Positions 50,560 to 60,613 of a stretch of DNA of 64,000 nucleotides are shown one piece after another. The first letter of the stretch is position 1. Each line of letters starts with the position of its first letter. The notes beneath the pieces were generated by a model. That model did not search any database. It was not told the origin of the DNA and was given only the letters and a program-made list of their open reading frames with translations. This stretch comes from Bergeyella porcorum (GTDB lineage Bacteria > Bacteroidota > Bacteroidia > Flavobacteriales > Weeksellaceae), in contig NZ_JBHMFD010000007.1 in NCBI RefSeq assembly GCF_042427575.1, positions 310,001 through 374,000 on the forward strand, written 5' to 3'. The position numbers and the translations under genes are program-made.

Positions 50560-53019
50560 ATGAATAAAATAACGAAAAAAATCCTCATCGGAGTAGGAAT
50601 ATTGGCGGCGTTGATTATTATTGCCAACCTCGCCATCAACTTTCTTCTCCATTTTTACCTCCCCCGCTATATACAGAATAATACCGACTATAAAATCTCC
50701 TACCAAACCCTCAATGTGGATTTGGGCACGGGAAACATCCTTTCTACAGGGATTAAAATCAGCAGTTTAAAACCTGAAAACGAAAACATTACAAGGCTCG
50801 ATGGCACCATCGATATGCTAAAAATCAACCGATTGGGAATCTATGATGCCATCGTGAATAAAACCATCAGTCCGAGTAAAATTTCGCTGGGAAATCCTAA
50901 TCTCAACATTGTTTTAGCTAAACCTAAAGACCAGAAAAAAGCATCTAAACCTCTGGAATTTGAAAATATCCACATCAGAAATGGCAATATCAGTATCTTA
51001 AAACACACCAAAGAACGCTTTTTGGAAGTGAAAAAACTTTATCTGCAAGTTGCCAATCTCAGACTTACCGAGAAAGATGTGGAGAAAAAATTCCCCGTGA
51101 TTTTTGATGCATATAGCATTCATGGAGAAGATTTTTACTTCCGCCCAGATGATGTTTATGAATTGAATGCTAACAAGATACAAACCGATGGTACGCAGAT
51201 GAATATTCTTCAGTTTCATCTAAAACCACTGCTTTCGTATCAAGAGTTTGTACAGAAATTTCCAAAGAAGAGAAACCTTCTGGAGGTAAAAGCAAAGGAA
51301 GTTACTTTTAAGGATATCGCACTGAAAGACCATAAAATCACCTTGTCTAAAGTGGATTTTAATACCCCCGAAATCAAAATGCACACTACTTCTGCAAAAC
51401 CTAATGAAAAGGAAAAATCATTTAAATATTTGGTAGAATTAGAAGAAGTGATGATGAATGATGCTAAAATTCAAATTCTAAAACCCAATGGCAATCCACT
51501 CTTCTCTGCTCAATCTTTGGATATGAATCTCCAAAAACTGGCTATGAACGAAGAAACCGCTAAAGGAAACATTCCTTTTCAGTATGACAAATTTCTATTA
51601 AAAGGAAAGCAATTGCAATACAATTCTGATCATCAAGAGATAAAAGTAGCAAGTATCGCCGTAAATCCGCATACTGCCGACTTGCTCAATCTTCAAATAA
51701 AACCAACAGCAGGCAAGGCTTCAAAAACATTAGTTGACGGTTTTATAAAGCGTATTAATCTAAAAATCAATCAATGGGCATTAAAAAACAACCGATTGCA
51801 ATTAGATGCAGAAAGTGTAGCAATCCAGAATTTTAATGGAAGTATTAACGCTCCAGAAAAGCCTTCATCGAAGAAAAAAAACTCGTGGAACGGTATCCAA
51901 TTTCCGCTTTTGGTGAGAAATTTCCGCGTAGAACATTCAAATCTAAAATTCCAAAAAGGAACTGCCCAACATCAGATCAATCAGCTCAACTTGAAAGTTA
52001 AAAATATAGAGTTTAACGAAAAAACGGTCAAAGAAAATCTCCCGTTTATGGCTGAAAACTACACCTTTACCGCAAACAATTACGCTTTGCAAATCAATCG
52101 TTTTTACAAACTGAGCACGGGAAATCTAAAGGTGAGCAACCAAAACATAGAAGTCCATCAGTTTGCATTGAAACCTCTTGTTTCAAGAGCACAATTCATC
52201 CGAATGATTCCTACGGAAAAGGATTTATACACGATTTATTTCAATAAATTACAATTGCAGGGCAATCTTCAGTTGCTTTCGGCAAACCCGAGCATTCTTG
52301 CCAATCAACTGACGATAACGGGAGCTAATGTCAACATTTTCAGAAGTAAATTGCCAACTGACGACCTCACCAGAAAGCCAATGTATTCGGAATTGCTTCG
52401 CTCCGTAAAGTTTCCGATGGTTATTCAAAATACGAATATTCAAAACGCTACTTTGGTATATGAAGAAGATACAGAAAAAAGCCAAGGCCCTGGAAAACTG
52501 ACTTTTACAAATCTTCAGTTGCATGCTAAAAACCTTAATTCAAACAAGATAAAAGGAAAACCTACCCCTATTCCGATTGCCATTCGGTGCCTGTTTATGG
52601 GAATTTCGCCTATGGAGGTCGATTGGAATATCAACACGGCGAGTATGGACGATGCCTTCCACATCCGAGGTAATATCAAAAACCTGCCTGCACCGCAAAT
52701 CAACGCCTTTACAGAGCCATATCTCAAGGTAAAAACCGAGGGAGATATCGATTATTTGGCTTTTGATTTTCGCGGAAATAAAAACCTTTTAAACGGCAAT
52801 TTCAAAATGGACCATAGAGATTTGAAGGTGGAAATACTTCGCCAAGATGGGGAGAAAAACAAATTTTTATCTTCGGTAGCCAATATTTTCATCAAGAGTA
52901 ATTCTAAACCAAACAATTCTGATATAAAGGTAGAAAATGTAGAACGCGACCATACGAAATCGTTTTTCAATTTCTTCTGGAATGGCATTTTGGCAGGATT
53001 AAAAAAGAGTTTAATTTAG
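50560..53019 (+). CDS. AsmA-like single-pass membrane protein
   Basis: A large 819-residue envelope protein: one N-terminal membrane anchor (about 7-30, ILIGVGILAALIIIANLAINFLL in two parts) and a long beta-rich periplasmic body with repeating patterns (GNPNLNIV, FENIHIRNGNISILKH, INQLNLKVKNIEFNE). Architecture is that of AsmA/DUF748-like proteins, which form long grooves that move phospholipids between membranes. That role is inference. It is followed by the convergent ABC exporter gene. Confidence 0.72.
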   Translation: MNKITKKILIGVGILAALIIIANLAINFLLHFYLPRYIQNNTDYKISYQTLNVDLGTGNILSTGIKISSLKPENENITRLDGTIDMLKINRLGIYDAIVNKTISPSKISLGNPNLNIVLAKPKDQKKASKPLEFENIHIRNGNISILKHTKERFLEVKKLYLQVANLRLTEKDVEKKFPVIFDAYSIHGEDFYFRPDDVYELNANKIQTDGTQMNILQFHLKPLLSYQEFVQKFPKKRNLLEVKAKEVTFKDIALKDHKITLSKVDFNTPEIKMHTTSAKPNEKEKSFKYLVELEEVMMNDAKIQILKPNGNPLFSAQSLDMNLQKLAMNEETAKGNIPFQYDKFLLKGKQLQYNSDHQEIKVASIAVNPHTADLLNLQIKPTAGKASKTLVDGFIKRINLKINQWALKNNRLQLDAESVAIQNFNGSINAPEKPSSKKKNSWNGIQFPLLVRNFRVEHSNLKFQKGTAQHQINQLNLKVKNIEFNEKTVKENLPFMAENYTFTANNYALQINRFYKLSTGNLKVSNQNIEVHQFALKPLVSRAQFIRMIPTEKDLYTIYFNKLQLQGNLQLLSANPSILANQLTITGANVNIFRSKLPTDDLTRKPMYSELLRSVKFPMVIQNTNIQNATLVYEEDTEKSQGPGKLTFTNLQLHAKNLNSNKIKGKPTPIPIAIRCLFMGISPMEVDWNINTASMDDAFHIRGNIKNLPAPQINAFTEPYLKVKTEGDIDYLAFDFRGNKNLLNGNFKMDHRDLKVEILRQDGEKNKFLSSVANIFIKSNSKPNNSDIKVENVERDHTKSFFNFFWNGILAGLKKSLI

Positions 53020-53081
53020 AATTAGTTGGTAATTAATGGTCTAAAAATCAAAACTTAGCATACAAAACTATTGCTTACTTT

Positions 53082-54920
53082 TTACCCAAAATTTTGCAAA
53101 TCTACCAGTTTTTTATAGATGCCATTTTGGGCTAATAATTCTTGATGTGTGCCTTGTTCTACGATATTGCCGCGTTCCATCACGACAATTAAATCAGCTT
53201 TTTGTATGGTGGAAAGTCTATGCGCAATGATGAGAGAAGTTCTATTTTCCATCATATTTTCTAAGGCAAGTTGTACCAAGCGTTCAGATTCTGTATCTAG
53301 TGCAGAGGTAGCCTCATCTAGAATCATTATCGGAGGGTTTTTCAGTACAGCTCTTGCGATGGAAACGCGTTGTTTCTGTCCGCCTGATAGTTTGTTACCA
53401 TCATCCCCTATGGTGGTATCATAGCCCTCTGGAAGTTGAGAAATAAAAGCATCTGCATTGGCCACTTTTGCAGCAGAGATTACCTCTTCTCGGGTGGCAT
53501 CAGGTTTACCCATCAGGATATTGTTATACACGCTATCATTAAACAAAACCGATTCTTGGGTTACCATTCCCAGAAGATTTCGGTATTGTTCTAAGCTAAG
53601 TTCTTTGATATTCACACCATCTACAAGGATTTCGCCTTCGGAAACATCATAAAATCTGGTAAGAAGGTTGGCAATGGTGGTTTTACCACTCCCCGACTGC
53701 CCTACCAAGGCGATGGTTTTCCCTTTGGGAAGGGTAAGGGAAAAGTCTTTTAAAATCACATTATCTTTATCATAGTAGAACCCGATATTTTTAAATTCAA
53801 TCTTATCATTCAATCCTGATATTGCTTTAGGATAGGCTATTTCTTCCACTTTTAAATCATAATCTAAAACTTCGGAAACTCTGTCTAAACTCGCCATTCC
53901 GCCCTGTATGGAAGAAAAGGCATTGGATAGTTTTTTAGCAGGTTCCAATATCTGGAAAAACATTGCAATGAATACCAAGAATGTTTCTGGGTCCATTGTT
54001 TTTTCGTTTAAAATCTGTATCCCTGCAAACCAAGTGATTAGTAGAATGGTAACGGAGCCTAAAAATTCACTCATAGGAGATGCCATTTCTCTTCGGCGGC
54101 TCATCGCTATGGAATAGCGTTTCCAGTTGTCTGTTGTGCTATTGAATCGGTTTTTTAAGATTTTATCGGCGTTAAAAATTTTGATGACTTTGGAAGATTT
54201 TAAAGTTTCATCTACCAGAGAAAATAGATTGCCTAATTCTTCTTGTGCAGAGGTAGCGTGGCGTTTGAGGCTCTTTCCTACAGCAGAAATAAGCCAACCC
54301 ATTACAGGAAATACCAATAGTGAAAACAAAGTGAGTTTTGGGGAGAGTAGAAACAGGGTAACAAGTGAAGAAATAATCATAAAAGGGGCATTCACTACAT
54401 CTACCAAGCTTCCCATTATGCCACTTTCTACGGCTCCAATGTCATTAGAAATACGAGACATCATATCGCCTTTTCTTTTTTCTGTAAAGAAAGAAACGGG
54501 GAGTTTCAAGAACTTATTATACATTGCTGTACGGAGGTCTTTGGTAATACCTACACGATAGTTTACCAGCAAGAAGGCTCCCAAATAGCGGAATAAATTG
54601 CGAAGCAAAAAAGCAAAAGCCGTTACACCACAGAGAATCGCCAATATTTTGGCAGCACCATAGACATCTATACTTTTTTGGATTTCATAGTAAGCCCAAT
54701 CTTTGGCATAGGAAAAGACCTCTGCAAATTTACCACTATATACGGGTTCCTTCGAGGTATCTATCCGTTCCATAGTACCAAACATTAGCCCTAAAATAGG
54801 CAACATTGTGGCAACGGAAAAAATATTAAGAGCAGAGTATAAGATGTTGAAAATTATACTTCCGTAGAGGTATTTCTGATGGGGTTTTGCAAAATTTAGA
54901 ATGCGTTGTAAAGGTTTCAT
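53082..54920 (-). CDS. ABC transporter, fused permease-ATPase (MsbA-like exporter)
   Basis: A 612-residue half-transporter acting as a homodimer: six membrane segments in the first ~330 residues (type 1 exporter fold, with KLPVSFFTEKRKGDMMSRISNDIG) and a C-terminal ATPase with Walker A GQSGSGKTT (about 397-405), signature LSGGQKQR (about 501-508), Walker B IMILDEATSALD and the switch IAHRLSTIQKAD. It is of the MsbA/lipid A flippase type by sequence, but substrate cannot be told. It is monocistronic, with a TATTTTTG -7 box on its strand at 54939-54946. Confidence 0.92.
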   Translation of the reverse strand: MKPLQRILNFAKPHQKYLYGSIIFNILYSALNIFSVATMLPILGLMFGTMERIDTSKEPVYSGKFAEVFSYAKDWAYYEIQKSIDVYGAAKILAILCGVTAFAFLLRNLFRYLGAFLLVNYRVGITKDLRTAMYNKFLKLPVSFFTEKRKGDMMSRISNDIGAVESGIMGSLVDVVNAPFMIISSLVTLFLLSPKLTLFSLLVFPVMGWLISAVGKSLKRHATSAQEELGNLFSLVDETLKSSKVIKIFNADKILKNRFNSTTDNWKRYSIAMSRRREMASPMSEFLGSVTILLITWFAGIQILNEKTMDPETFLVFIAMFFQILEPAKKLSNAFSSIQGGMASLDRVSEVLDYDLKVEEIAYPKAISGLNDKIEFKNIGFYYDKDNVILKDFSLTLPKGKTIALVGQSGSGKTTIANLLTRFYDVSEGEILVDGVNIKELSLEQYRNLLGMVTQESVLFNDSVYNNILMGKPDATREEVISAAKVANADAFISQLPEGYDTTIGDDGNKLSGGQKQRVSIARAVLKNPPIMILDEATSALDTESERLVQLALENMMENRTSLIIAHRLSTIQKADLIVVMERGNIVEQGTHQELLAQNGIYKKLVDLQNFG

Positions 54921-55055
54921 TTAGTATGAATTGAAAGGCAAAAATAAAGAATTTATCGCAGTTCACCATTAGTTTTGATGAAATCCATAGCATAAAAGAA
55001 AAACAGCCCCTTCAGAGAAAGGACTGTTTTACACTCAAAAAAAATCGTTGTAAGG

Positions 55056-55445
55056 CTATCGGAGTCGGTCCACAGATTTTACAAGCCTCTCATCTCTGCG
55101 GATGAATCCATTCGCTATCAGCAAACTAATCATCGCAATCAATGGAAAAATCGGCTCAATACCCTTCTCAGGAAAATCAATTCCTCCGGATAAATTTAGT
55201 AACCAATACACCAATACACCAATCAACAAAGCGTTTATCATAATGCTGATGGTATTCAGCAAGATTTGTCTTTTTCTATTTTTGAAACTGAAGATACCCA
55301 ATCCTCCCAAAAGGATTAAAACTACACAAAGAATATCCACAATGGGAAAGCCTTCTAAAGCTTCCACATCTTGTGCGGTAATAAACAGAAACACGGGAGC
55401 TAATACCGCCAAAAACATCCAAACTGTTTGTATCCTCTGTAACAT
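55056..55445 (-). CDS. DUF4293 small membrane protein
   Basis: A 129-residue membrane protein of the DUF4293 family (Bacteroidota-specific). The ATG at 55445 (MLQRIQTVWMFLA) is preferred over 55481, since the upstream extension is polar and overlaps the rho promoter. Four hydrophobic segments are visible. Function is unknown. It diverges from rho, as it commonly does in this group. Confidence 0.85.
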   Translation of the reverse strand: MLQRIQTVWMFLAVLAPVFLFITAQDVEALEGFPIVDILCVVLILLGGLGIFSFKNRKRQILLNTISIMINALLIGVLVYWLLNLSGGIDFPEKGIEPIFPLIAMISLLIANGFIRRDERLVKSVDRLR

Positions 55446-55467
55446 AACCGCAAAATTACCATTTTTT

Positions 55468-55498
55468 TTTGCATTTCTCAAAAAATAATGTAGATTTG
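55468..55498 (+). promoter_or_regulatory. Promoter of rho (TTTG-N19-TAGATTTG)
   Basis: A textbook Bacteroidota promoter: TTTG at 55468-55471, exactly 19 bases, then TAGATTTG at 55491-55498. Transcription should begin near 55505, giving a leader of about 80 bases before the rho start at 55587. Confidence 0.82.
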
Positions 55499-55586
55499 CA
55501 TCATAAATGACCCAACAAAGAAAAGAGCATCCTGCTCAACTTTCTTATTCACAAACATTTAAAAATACTTTTTACATACATAATTT

Positions 55587-57395
55587 ATGTTTAACATTGA
55601 AATGTTAAGATCAAAATCCCAAGAGGAATTGAATCTTATACTCAAAGAGTTTGGTATTAAAGTTCCAAGAACCAGTACCGACAATGATAAAATCTTTGCA
55701 ATTCTTGACTTTCAGGCTTCTAATCCTAAAATTGCAAAAGATTATTTTAACGCCACAGAGCAAACTAAAACTGTAGAATCTCCCATAAAAGACGAAACAG
55801 AAAAAAAAGCAACAACAAGAAAAACTGCGGCAAAGCGTGGACCGAAACCTAAAAAAGAATCTGCCGAAACTGTAACAGAGATAGAAACCAATGCAGGAGA
55901 TAGCAAAACGGAACACATTGCAGATAACACCCCTAAAAGAGGTAGAAAAAGAAAAACTGAGCTGGTAACTCTTCCTGAGCAAGAGGCTGAAACGCCAGAG
56001 CAAAAGGACGAAACACCAACCAGAGCAAAAAGAAAAAGAATTGCGAAAACTATAACCAACGAAGAGACTTCAGCTGAAGAAGCTACAGAAATAGAATTTC
56101 CTACGGATAACATAGAGACAGCTGAAGAACCTTCTAAAGAAGAACAACAATCTTCTAAAAAACAAAAGAAAACCCAAAGAGGGCAAAACAATAAACAAAA
56201 CGGACAAAATCAGAATGTCCAGCAAAAAAATCAAAATCCTACACCACAGGAAACCCCAGAGCCTAAAAAAGAATTCAATTTTGATGGCATTGTAACCATA
56301 GAGGGCGTATTAGAAATATTACCAGACAATTATGGTTTCCTTCGCTCATCGGATTTCTCATACATCTCTTCACCAGATGATGTCTATGTTTCCACAGCCC
56401 AAATCCGAAATTATGGTTTAAAAACGGGTGATACTGTAAAAGGGATTGTTAGATTACCAAAAGAAGGTGAAAAATATTTCTCCCTCCAAAAGCCAATAGA
56501 GGTGAATGGCAGAGATTTAGATTTCATCAAAGACCGTGTAGCATTTGAATATCTTACACCACTTTTCCCCGAAGAAAAATTTAATCTTACAGAAAAAGGA
56601 TCTACCATTTCTACCAGAATTGTAGATTTATTTGCACCCATCGGTAAAGGGCAAAGAGCAATGATTGTGGCACAGCCTAAAACAGGTAAAACGATGCTGC
56701 TGAAAGATATTGCTAATGCCATATCTGCCAACCATCCAGAAGCTTATATGATGGTATTACTCATAGACGAAAGACCTGAAGAAGTTACCGATATGGAACG
56801 CAGCGTAAATGCAGAGGTCATCGCATCTACCTTTGATGAAGCCGCAGAAAAACACGTGAAAGTTGCCAATCTGGTTCTTGCAAAAGCTCAAAGAATGGTA
56901 GAATGTGGGCACGATGTTGTAATTCTTTTAGACTCCATTACCCGTTTAGCAAGGGCTTACAACACTGTGACTCCAGCATCAGGAAAGATACTTTCTGGTG
57001 GGGTAGATGCCAATGCACTTCACAAGCCGAAGAGATTCTTTGGTTCTGCAAGAAAAATAGAAGGCGGAGGCTCTCTCACCATCATTGCAACAGCATTGAT
57101 AGATACTGGCTCTAAGATGGATGAAGTGATTTTTGAAGAATTTAAAGGCACAGGAAATATGGAGCTACAATTGGATAGAAAAATCGCCAATAAGCGTATC
57201 TATCCTGCAATAGACCTTGTTGCTTCTAGCACGCGTAGAGATGACTTATTACACGATGAAACTACCCAGCAAAGAATGTGGATTCTCCGCAAATACCTCT
57301 CTGATATGAATGCCGTAGAAGCAATGGAATTTGTAGAGAAAAGCATTAGAGGTACTCTGAATAACGAAGAATTTCTAATGTCTATGAATAAATAG
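55587..57395 (+). CDS. rho: Transcription termination factor Rho
   Basis: Hexameric RNA helicase that ends transcripts. The 602 residues are about 180 longer than E. coli Rho (419) because of a charged, low-complexity insertion at about 60-235 (rich in Lys, Glu, Gln and Asn), typical of Bacteroidota. It has the N-terminal Rho domain (about 1-40), the RNA-binding cold-shock-like domain (about 236-310, with GVLEILPDNYGFLRSS), Walker A AQPKTGKTMLL (about 363-373), LIDERPEEVTD, and the DSITRLARAYN motif. The insertion is thought to aid RNA binding or condensation in this phylum. Confidence 0.97.
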   Translation: MFNIEMLRSKSQEELNLILKEFGIKVPRTSTDNDKIFAILDFQASNPKIAKDYFNATEQTKTVESPIKDETEKKATTRKTAAKRGPKPKKESAETVTEIETNAGDSKTEHIADNTPKRGRKRKTELVTLPEQEAETPEQKDETPTRAKRKRIAKTITNEETSAEEATEIEFPTDNIETAEEPSKEEQQSSKKQKKTQRGQNNKQNGQNQNVQQKNQNPTPQETPEPKKEFNFDGIVTIEGVLEILPDNYGFLRSSDFSYISSPDDVYVSTAQIRNYGLKTGDTVKGIVRLPKEGEKYFSLQKPIEVNGRDLDFIKDRVAFEYLTPLFPEEKFNLTEKGSTISTRIVDLFAPIGKGQRAMIVAQPKTGKTMLLKDIANAISANHPEAYMMVLLIDERPEEVTDMERSVNAEVIASTFDEAAEKHVKVANLVLAKAQRMVECGHDVVILLDSITRLARAYNTVTPASGKILSGGVDANALHKPKRFFGSARKIEGGGSLTIIATALIDTGSKMDEVIFEEFKGTGNMELQLDRKIANKRIYPAIDLVASSTRRDDLLHDETTQQRMWILRKYLSDMNAVEAMEFVEKSIRGTLNNEEFLMSMNK

Positions 57396-57479
57396 ATTCT
57401 GTAAATAAAAATTATAATAATTTTAATAAATAATATACTGAAGAAACAGTATTTTTGGAAAACATTAAAACGAAATATT

Positions 57480-58076
57480 ATGTCATTTGAATTACCTAAA
57501 CTCAGCTATGCCTACGATGCATTAGAGCCTGTTATTGATGCAAAAACTATGGAAATCCACCACAGCAAGCACCATCAGGCGTATGTAGATAATCTAAACA
57601 AAGCCATTGAAGGCACAGAACTTGAAGGAAAAACCATAGAAGAAGTTTGTAAAACAGGTTCTGACAAACCAGCGGTGAGAAATAATGGTGGAGGTCACTT
57701 TAACCATACTCTATTCTGGGAAATTCTTACTCCAGGGGGAAGCAAAGAGCCTGTAGGAAAAGTAAAAGAAGAGCTTGAAAAATTTGGTGGTTTTGAAAAA
57801 TTCAAAACAGATTTTTCAGAGGCGGCTAAAACCAGATTTGGTTCTGGCTGGGCTTGGCTTTGCAAAAAAGAAGATGGTTCATTGGCGGTATGTTCTACTC
57901 CAAATCAGGACAATCCTCTAATGCCTGTGGCAGATTGCAAGGGTACACCTATTTTAGGACTTGATGTATGGGAGCACGCTTATTATCTTAATTATCAAAA
58001 CAGAAGACCAGATTATGTTTCTGCCTTCTTTGAAGTAATCAATTGGGATAAAGTAGAAGAGCTTTACAATAAGTAA
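57480..58076 (+). CDS. Superoxide dismutase [Fe or Mn]
   Basis: A 198-residue cytoplasmic iron/manganese superoxide dismutase. Metal ligands are visible: His27 in MEIHHSKHHQAYV, a His in GGHFNHTLFWEIL (about 73), and Asp/His in LDVWEHAYYLNYQNRRPDY (about 160-164). FGSGWAWL is the usual active-site strand. There is no signal peptide. Iron versus manganese use cannot be decided from the sequence. It lies 84 bases after rho and ends at a bidirectional terminator shared with pgk. Confidence 0.95.
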   Translation: MSFELPKLSYAYDALEPVIDAKTMEIHHSKHHQAYVDNLNKAIEGTELEGKTIEEVCKTGSDKPAVRNNGGGHFNHTLFWEILTPGGSKEPVGKVKEELEKFGGFEKFKTDFSEAAKTRFGSGWAWLCKKEDGSLAVCSTPNQDNPLMPVADCKGTPILGLDVWEHAYYLNYQNRRPDYVSAFFEVINWDKVEELYNK

Positions 58077-58092
58077 TAACTTTTTTTCAAAT

Positions 58093-58127
58093 AAAAAAAC
58101 TCGGTGAAACTTTTCGCCGAGTTTTTT
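58093..58127. terminator. Bidirectional terminator between sod and pgk
   Basis: GC-rich stem (CTCGG with CCGAG) extended by A/T runs on both sides, between convergent genes, 17 bases after the sod stop and 20 before the pgk stop. Confidence 0.88.
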
Positions 58128-58147
58128 ATTTCTATGTTATTAAAACT

Positions 58148-59338
58148 TTACTTGTTAATCGCTGCAACGCCTGGAAGCTCTAGACCTTCTAAGCTTTCCA
58201 ACATTGCTCCACCGCCTGTGGAAACATAAGAAACCTTATCTGCATAGCCAAACTGCTTCACAAATGCCACAGAATCTCCTCCACCTACAAGTGAGAATGC
58301 TCCCAATTTGGTAGATTCAGCAATGCTATCTCCTAAAGATTTAGTTCCATCAGCAAAGTTAGACATTTCAAAAACTCCAAGCGGCCCGTTCCAAAGAATG
58401 GTACGAGAGTTCATTATCACATCATGATTTAGGTCTCTGGTTCTTTCACCTACATCCAATCCCATCCATCCTTCAGGGATTTCATCAGCAGGTACTTCTT
58501 TGCGTTCAGCATCGTTGTTAAAAGCATCAGCAGCCACCACATCTACTGGGATAATGACTTTCACATTTTGAGCTTTTGCTTTTTCTAAAATTTCCAATGC
58601 CAAGTCCATTTTATCTTCCTCTACTAGGGAACTTCCCACTTGTCCGCCTTGAGCTTTGATGAAAGTAAATGCCATACCTCCTCCAATAATCAAATTATCT
58701 ACTGCAGGTAAAATATTTTCGATAATGGTAATTTTAGTAGAAACTTTAGACCCTCCAAGAATGGCTGTTATAGGTCTTTCACCACTATTCAGAACCTTAT
58801 CTATGGCTTGTAATTCCTGAGCCATCAGTAAACCGAAAAATTTAGTTGAAGGAAAAAATTGAGCAATAACAGCTGTAGAAGCGTGGGCTCTGTGTGCCGT
58901 TCCGAAGGCATCGTTTACATAAACATCTCCTAATTTTGCCAATTGCTCTGCAAAAGCAACATCCCCTGCTTCTTCCTCTTTGTGGAATCTAAGATTTTCC
59001 AAAAGTAATACTTCTCCTTCCTTTAAATCGGCTACGGCTTTTTCTGCAGCCTCACCTACGCAGTCTTCTGCAAACTTCACCGTTACGCCCAATACCTTAG
59101 CCACTTCATCTACAATGCTGGAAAGGGAAAAATCTGGATTTACCGTTCCTTTAGGTCTGCCCAAATGGGTCATTACAATCACCGAGCCGCCATCGGCAAG
59201 TATTTTATCTATGGTTGGTTTTGCCGCTACGATGCGGGTATTATCTGTCACCTTTTTGTCTGCATCTTGTGGTACATTGAAATCGACTCTTACCAAGGCT
59301 TTTTTGCCTTTAAAATTAAAATCATTGATGGTTTTCAT
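58148..59338 (-). CDS. pgk: Phosphoglycerate kinase
   Basis: Glycolytic enzyme converting 1,3-bisphosphoglycerate and ADP to 3-phosphoglycerate and ATP. The 396 residues match the family. It begins MKTINDFNFKGKKALVRVDF, has the substrate Arg in RVDFNVP and the MTHLGRPKG motif (about 59), and ends with the ATP-binding GGGDSVAFV (about 352-360) and STGGGAMLESLEG. It is cytoplasmic and monocistronic, transcribed away from the origin region. A TAATTTTG -7 box lies at 59369-59376 on its strand. Confidence 0.97.
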   Translation of the reverse strand: MKTINDFNFKGKKALVRVDFNVPQDADKKVTDNTRIVAAKPTIDKILADGGSVIVMTHLGRPKGTVNPDFSLSSIVDEVAKVLGVTVKFAEDCVGEAAEKAVADLKEGEVLLLENLRFHKEEEAGDVAFAEQLAKLGDVYVNDAFGTAHRAHASTAVIAQFFPSTKFFGLLMAQELQAIDKVLNSGERPITAILGGSKVSTKITIIENILPAVDNLIIGGGMAFTFIKAQGGQVGSSLVEEDKMDLALEILEKAKAQNVKVIIPVDVVAADAFNNDAERKEVPADEIPEGWMGLDVGERTRDLNHDVIMNSRTILWNGPLGVFEMSNFADGTKSLGDSIAESTKLGAFSLVGGGDSVAFVKQFGYADKVSYVSTGGGAMLESLEGLELPGVAAINK

Positions 59339-59393
59339 AAGATTTATTTCTTTTGTTATAATCTCCTACAAAATTAAGATTTTAAAACCGTAA

Positions 59394-59990
59394 AAAAAAT
59401 TTGCAGGCACAAAAAATGTCCACAACACATTCACAACAGTTATCATTATTTTTATTATTAATTAAAAAAAAGTAGTGTTGTATATTGTTATGTATTGTGA
59501 ATTTTGGGGATAACATTTTTAGATTATTTTTAGACATTTACTCTAAGCTTTATCCTCATACTTATTCATATTATAATATTTTGATATGTAATGTATTATA
59601 TTTTTTTTCCACAAATGTGGATAATTCTCATCAGAATGCTTTTCTGTACAACTTTACTCTTGAAAACCCCTCCATTTTCTATGGTAAAGTTTTTTCAAAA
59701 TGCGTTTTATTATTCCAGTTTTTTTTCTCAATAAGCATTTTATAGACATAAAACTATAGAAATTTGACATAATTTATCCACAGACAATATCTAGGAAATC
59801 CACATTTTTTAGTGATGATGATAATCTTCATTGTATCAGAATGTTAATGAATTTCATCAAAAAATCAATTTCTTAGTTTTCAATAGATTAAAATGGATAT
59901 ACCGATTAAAATTTTTAAAAGCTATTGTGGATAAGTCTATTTATGTGAAATTAATACCCTAAATTTGTATCCGAAATAACTCAATAATCA
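59394..59990. other. oriC: Probable chromosomal replication origin (oriC)
   Basis: Gene-free AT-rich region of about 600 bases. Three perfect DnaA boxes: TGTGGATAA at 59616-59624 and 59926-59934, and TTATCCACA at 59774-59782. Near boxes lie at 59505-59513 (one mismatch) and 59605-59613 (TTTTCCACA, head-to-head with 59616-59624). Long T/A runs could unwind easily. Two parS sites lie 13-15 kb to the left, and all genes to the right point away from it. Confidence 0.7.
59960..59967 (+). promoter_or_regulatory. -7 promoter box (TAAATTTG) of rpiB
   Basis: TAnnTTTG match 30 bases before the rpiB start. No clear -33 element. It sits at the right edge of the origin region. Confidence 0.5.
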
Positions 59991-59997
59991 ACTAAAA

Positions 59998-60429
59998 ATG
60001 AAAAAAATAGCTATCGCTTGCGACCACGCTGGTTTTGAATACAAAGAATATCTAAAACAGCAACTTTCAGCACATTATGAGGTGACAGATTATGGAACGC
60101 ACTCTACAGAGTCTGTGGATTATCCAGATTTTGTACATCCTGCAGCAGCCTCTGTGGAAAACGGAGAAAATGAATTTGGAGTTTTAATTTGCGGCAGTGG
60201 GCAAGGGGTACAGCTTACAGCCAATAAGCACCAAGGGGTGCGTTGTGCATTGTGTTGGATGCCAGAGCTAGGAGCCTTGGCAAGACAGCATAATAATTGT
60301 AATATGGTAGCAATTCCTGCCCGTTTTATCGCAAAAGAATTGGCTTTAGAAATTGTAGAAAAGTTTCTTACTACTGAATTTGAGGGAGGCAGACACGAAG
60401 GTCGTGTAAATAAAATCGGTTGCGTGTAG
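59998..60429 (+). CDS. rpiB: Ribose-5-phosphate isomerase B
   Basis: Interconverts ribose 5-phosphate and ribulose 5-phosphate in the pentose phosphate pathway. The 143-residue protein has the family start IAIACDHAGFEYKEYL (Asp, His substrate contacts), VDYPDFVHPAA, the catalytic Cys in FGVLICGSGQGV (about 66-71) and the closing ALARQHNNCNMVAIPARF and EGGRHEGRV elements. It is cytoplasmic. It is the first gene to the right of the probable origin and ends at its own terminator. Confidence 0.96.
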   Translation: MKKIAIACDHAGFEYKEYLKQQLSAHYEVTDYGTHSTESVDYPDFVHPAAASVENGENEFGVLICGSGQGVQLTANKHQGVRCALCWMPELGALARQHNNCNMVAIPARFIAKELALEIVEKFLTTEFEGGRHEGRVNKIGCV

Positions 60430-60454
60430 GTTTATATACCATCCAAAAAATATT

Positions 60455-60486
60455 AATCTCTACCCTATTTGGTGGAGATTTTTTTT
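60455..60486 (+). terminator. Terminator of rpiB
   Basis: Ten-base stem with one wobble pair (60455-60464 with 60471-60480) and a T-run, 25 bases after the stop. Confidence 0.82.
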
Positions 60487-60515
60487 GAAAAATAATGGCG
60501 TAACAATAATTTAAC

Positions 60516-60546
60516 TTGCAGAATGGAACTTTTTTTGATACATTTA
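60516..60546 (+). promoter_or_regulatory. Weak promoter candidate of rnr
   Basis: TTG at 60516-60518, 20 bases, then TACATTTA (one mismatch to TAnnTTTG) at 60539-60546, leaving a leader of roughly 60 bases. Confidence 0.35.
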
Positions 60547-60613
60547 GTGGGTATAAAACAATTTTAGAAAATAAAAAAAGAAACGGAGTTTCATTCGTTT
60601 AAAAATCAATATT

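Noticed and set aside
59485..59745. 86-codon open frame in the origin region
   Set aside because: Low-complexity hydrophobic translation of AT-rich DNA overlapping DnaA boxes.
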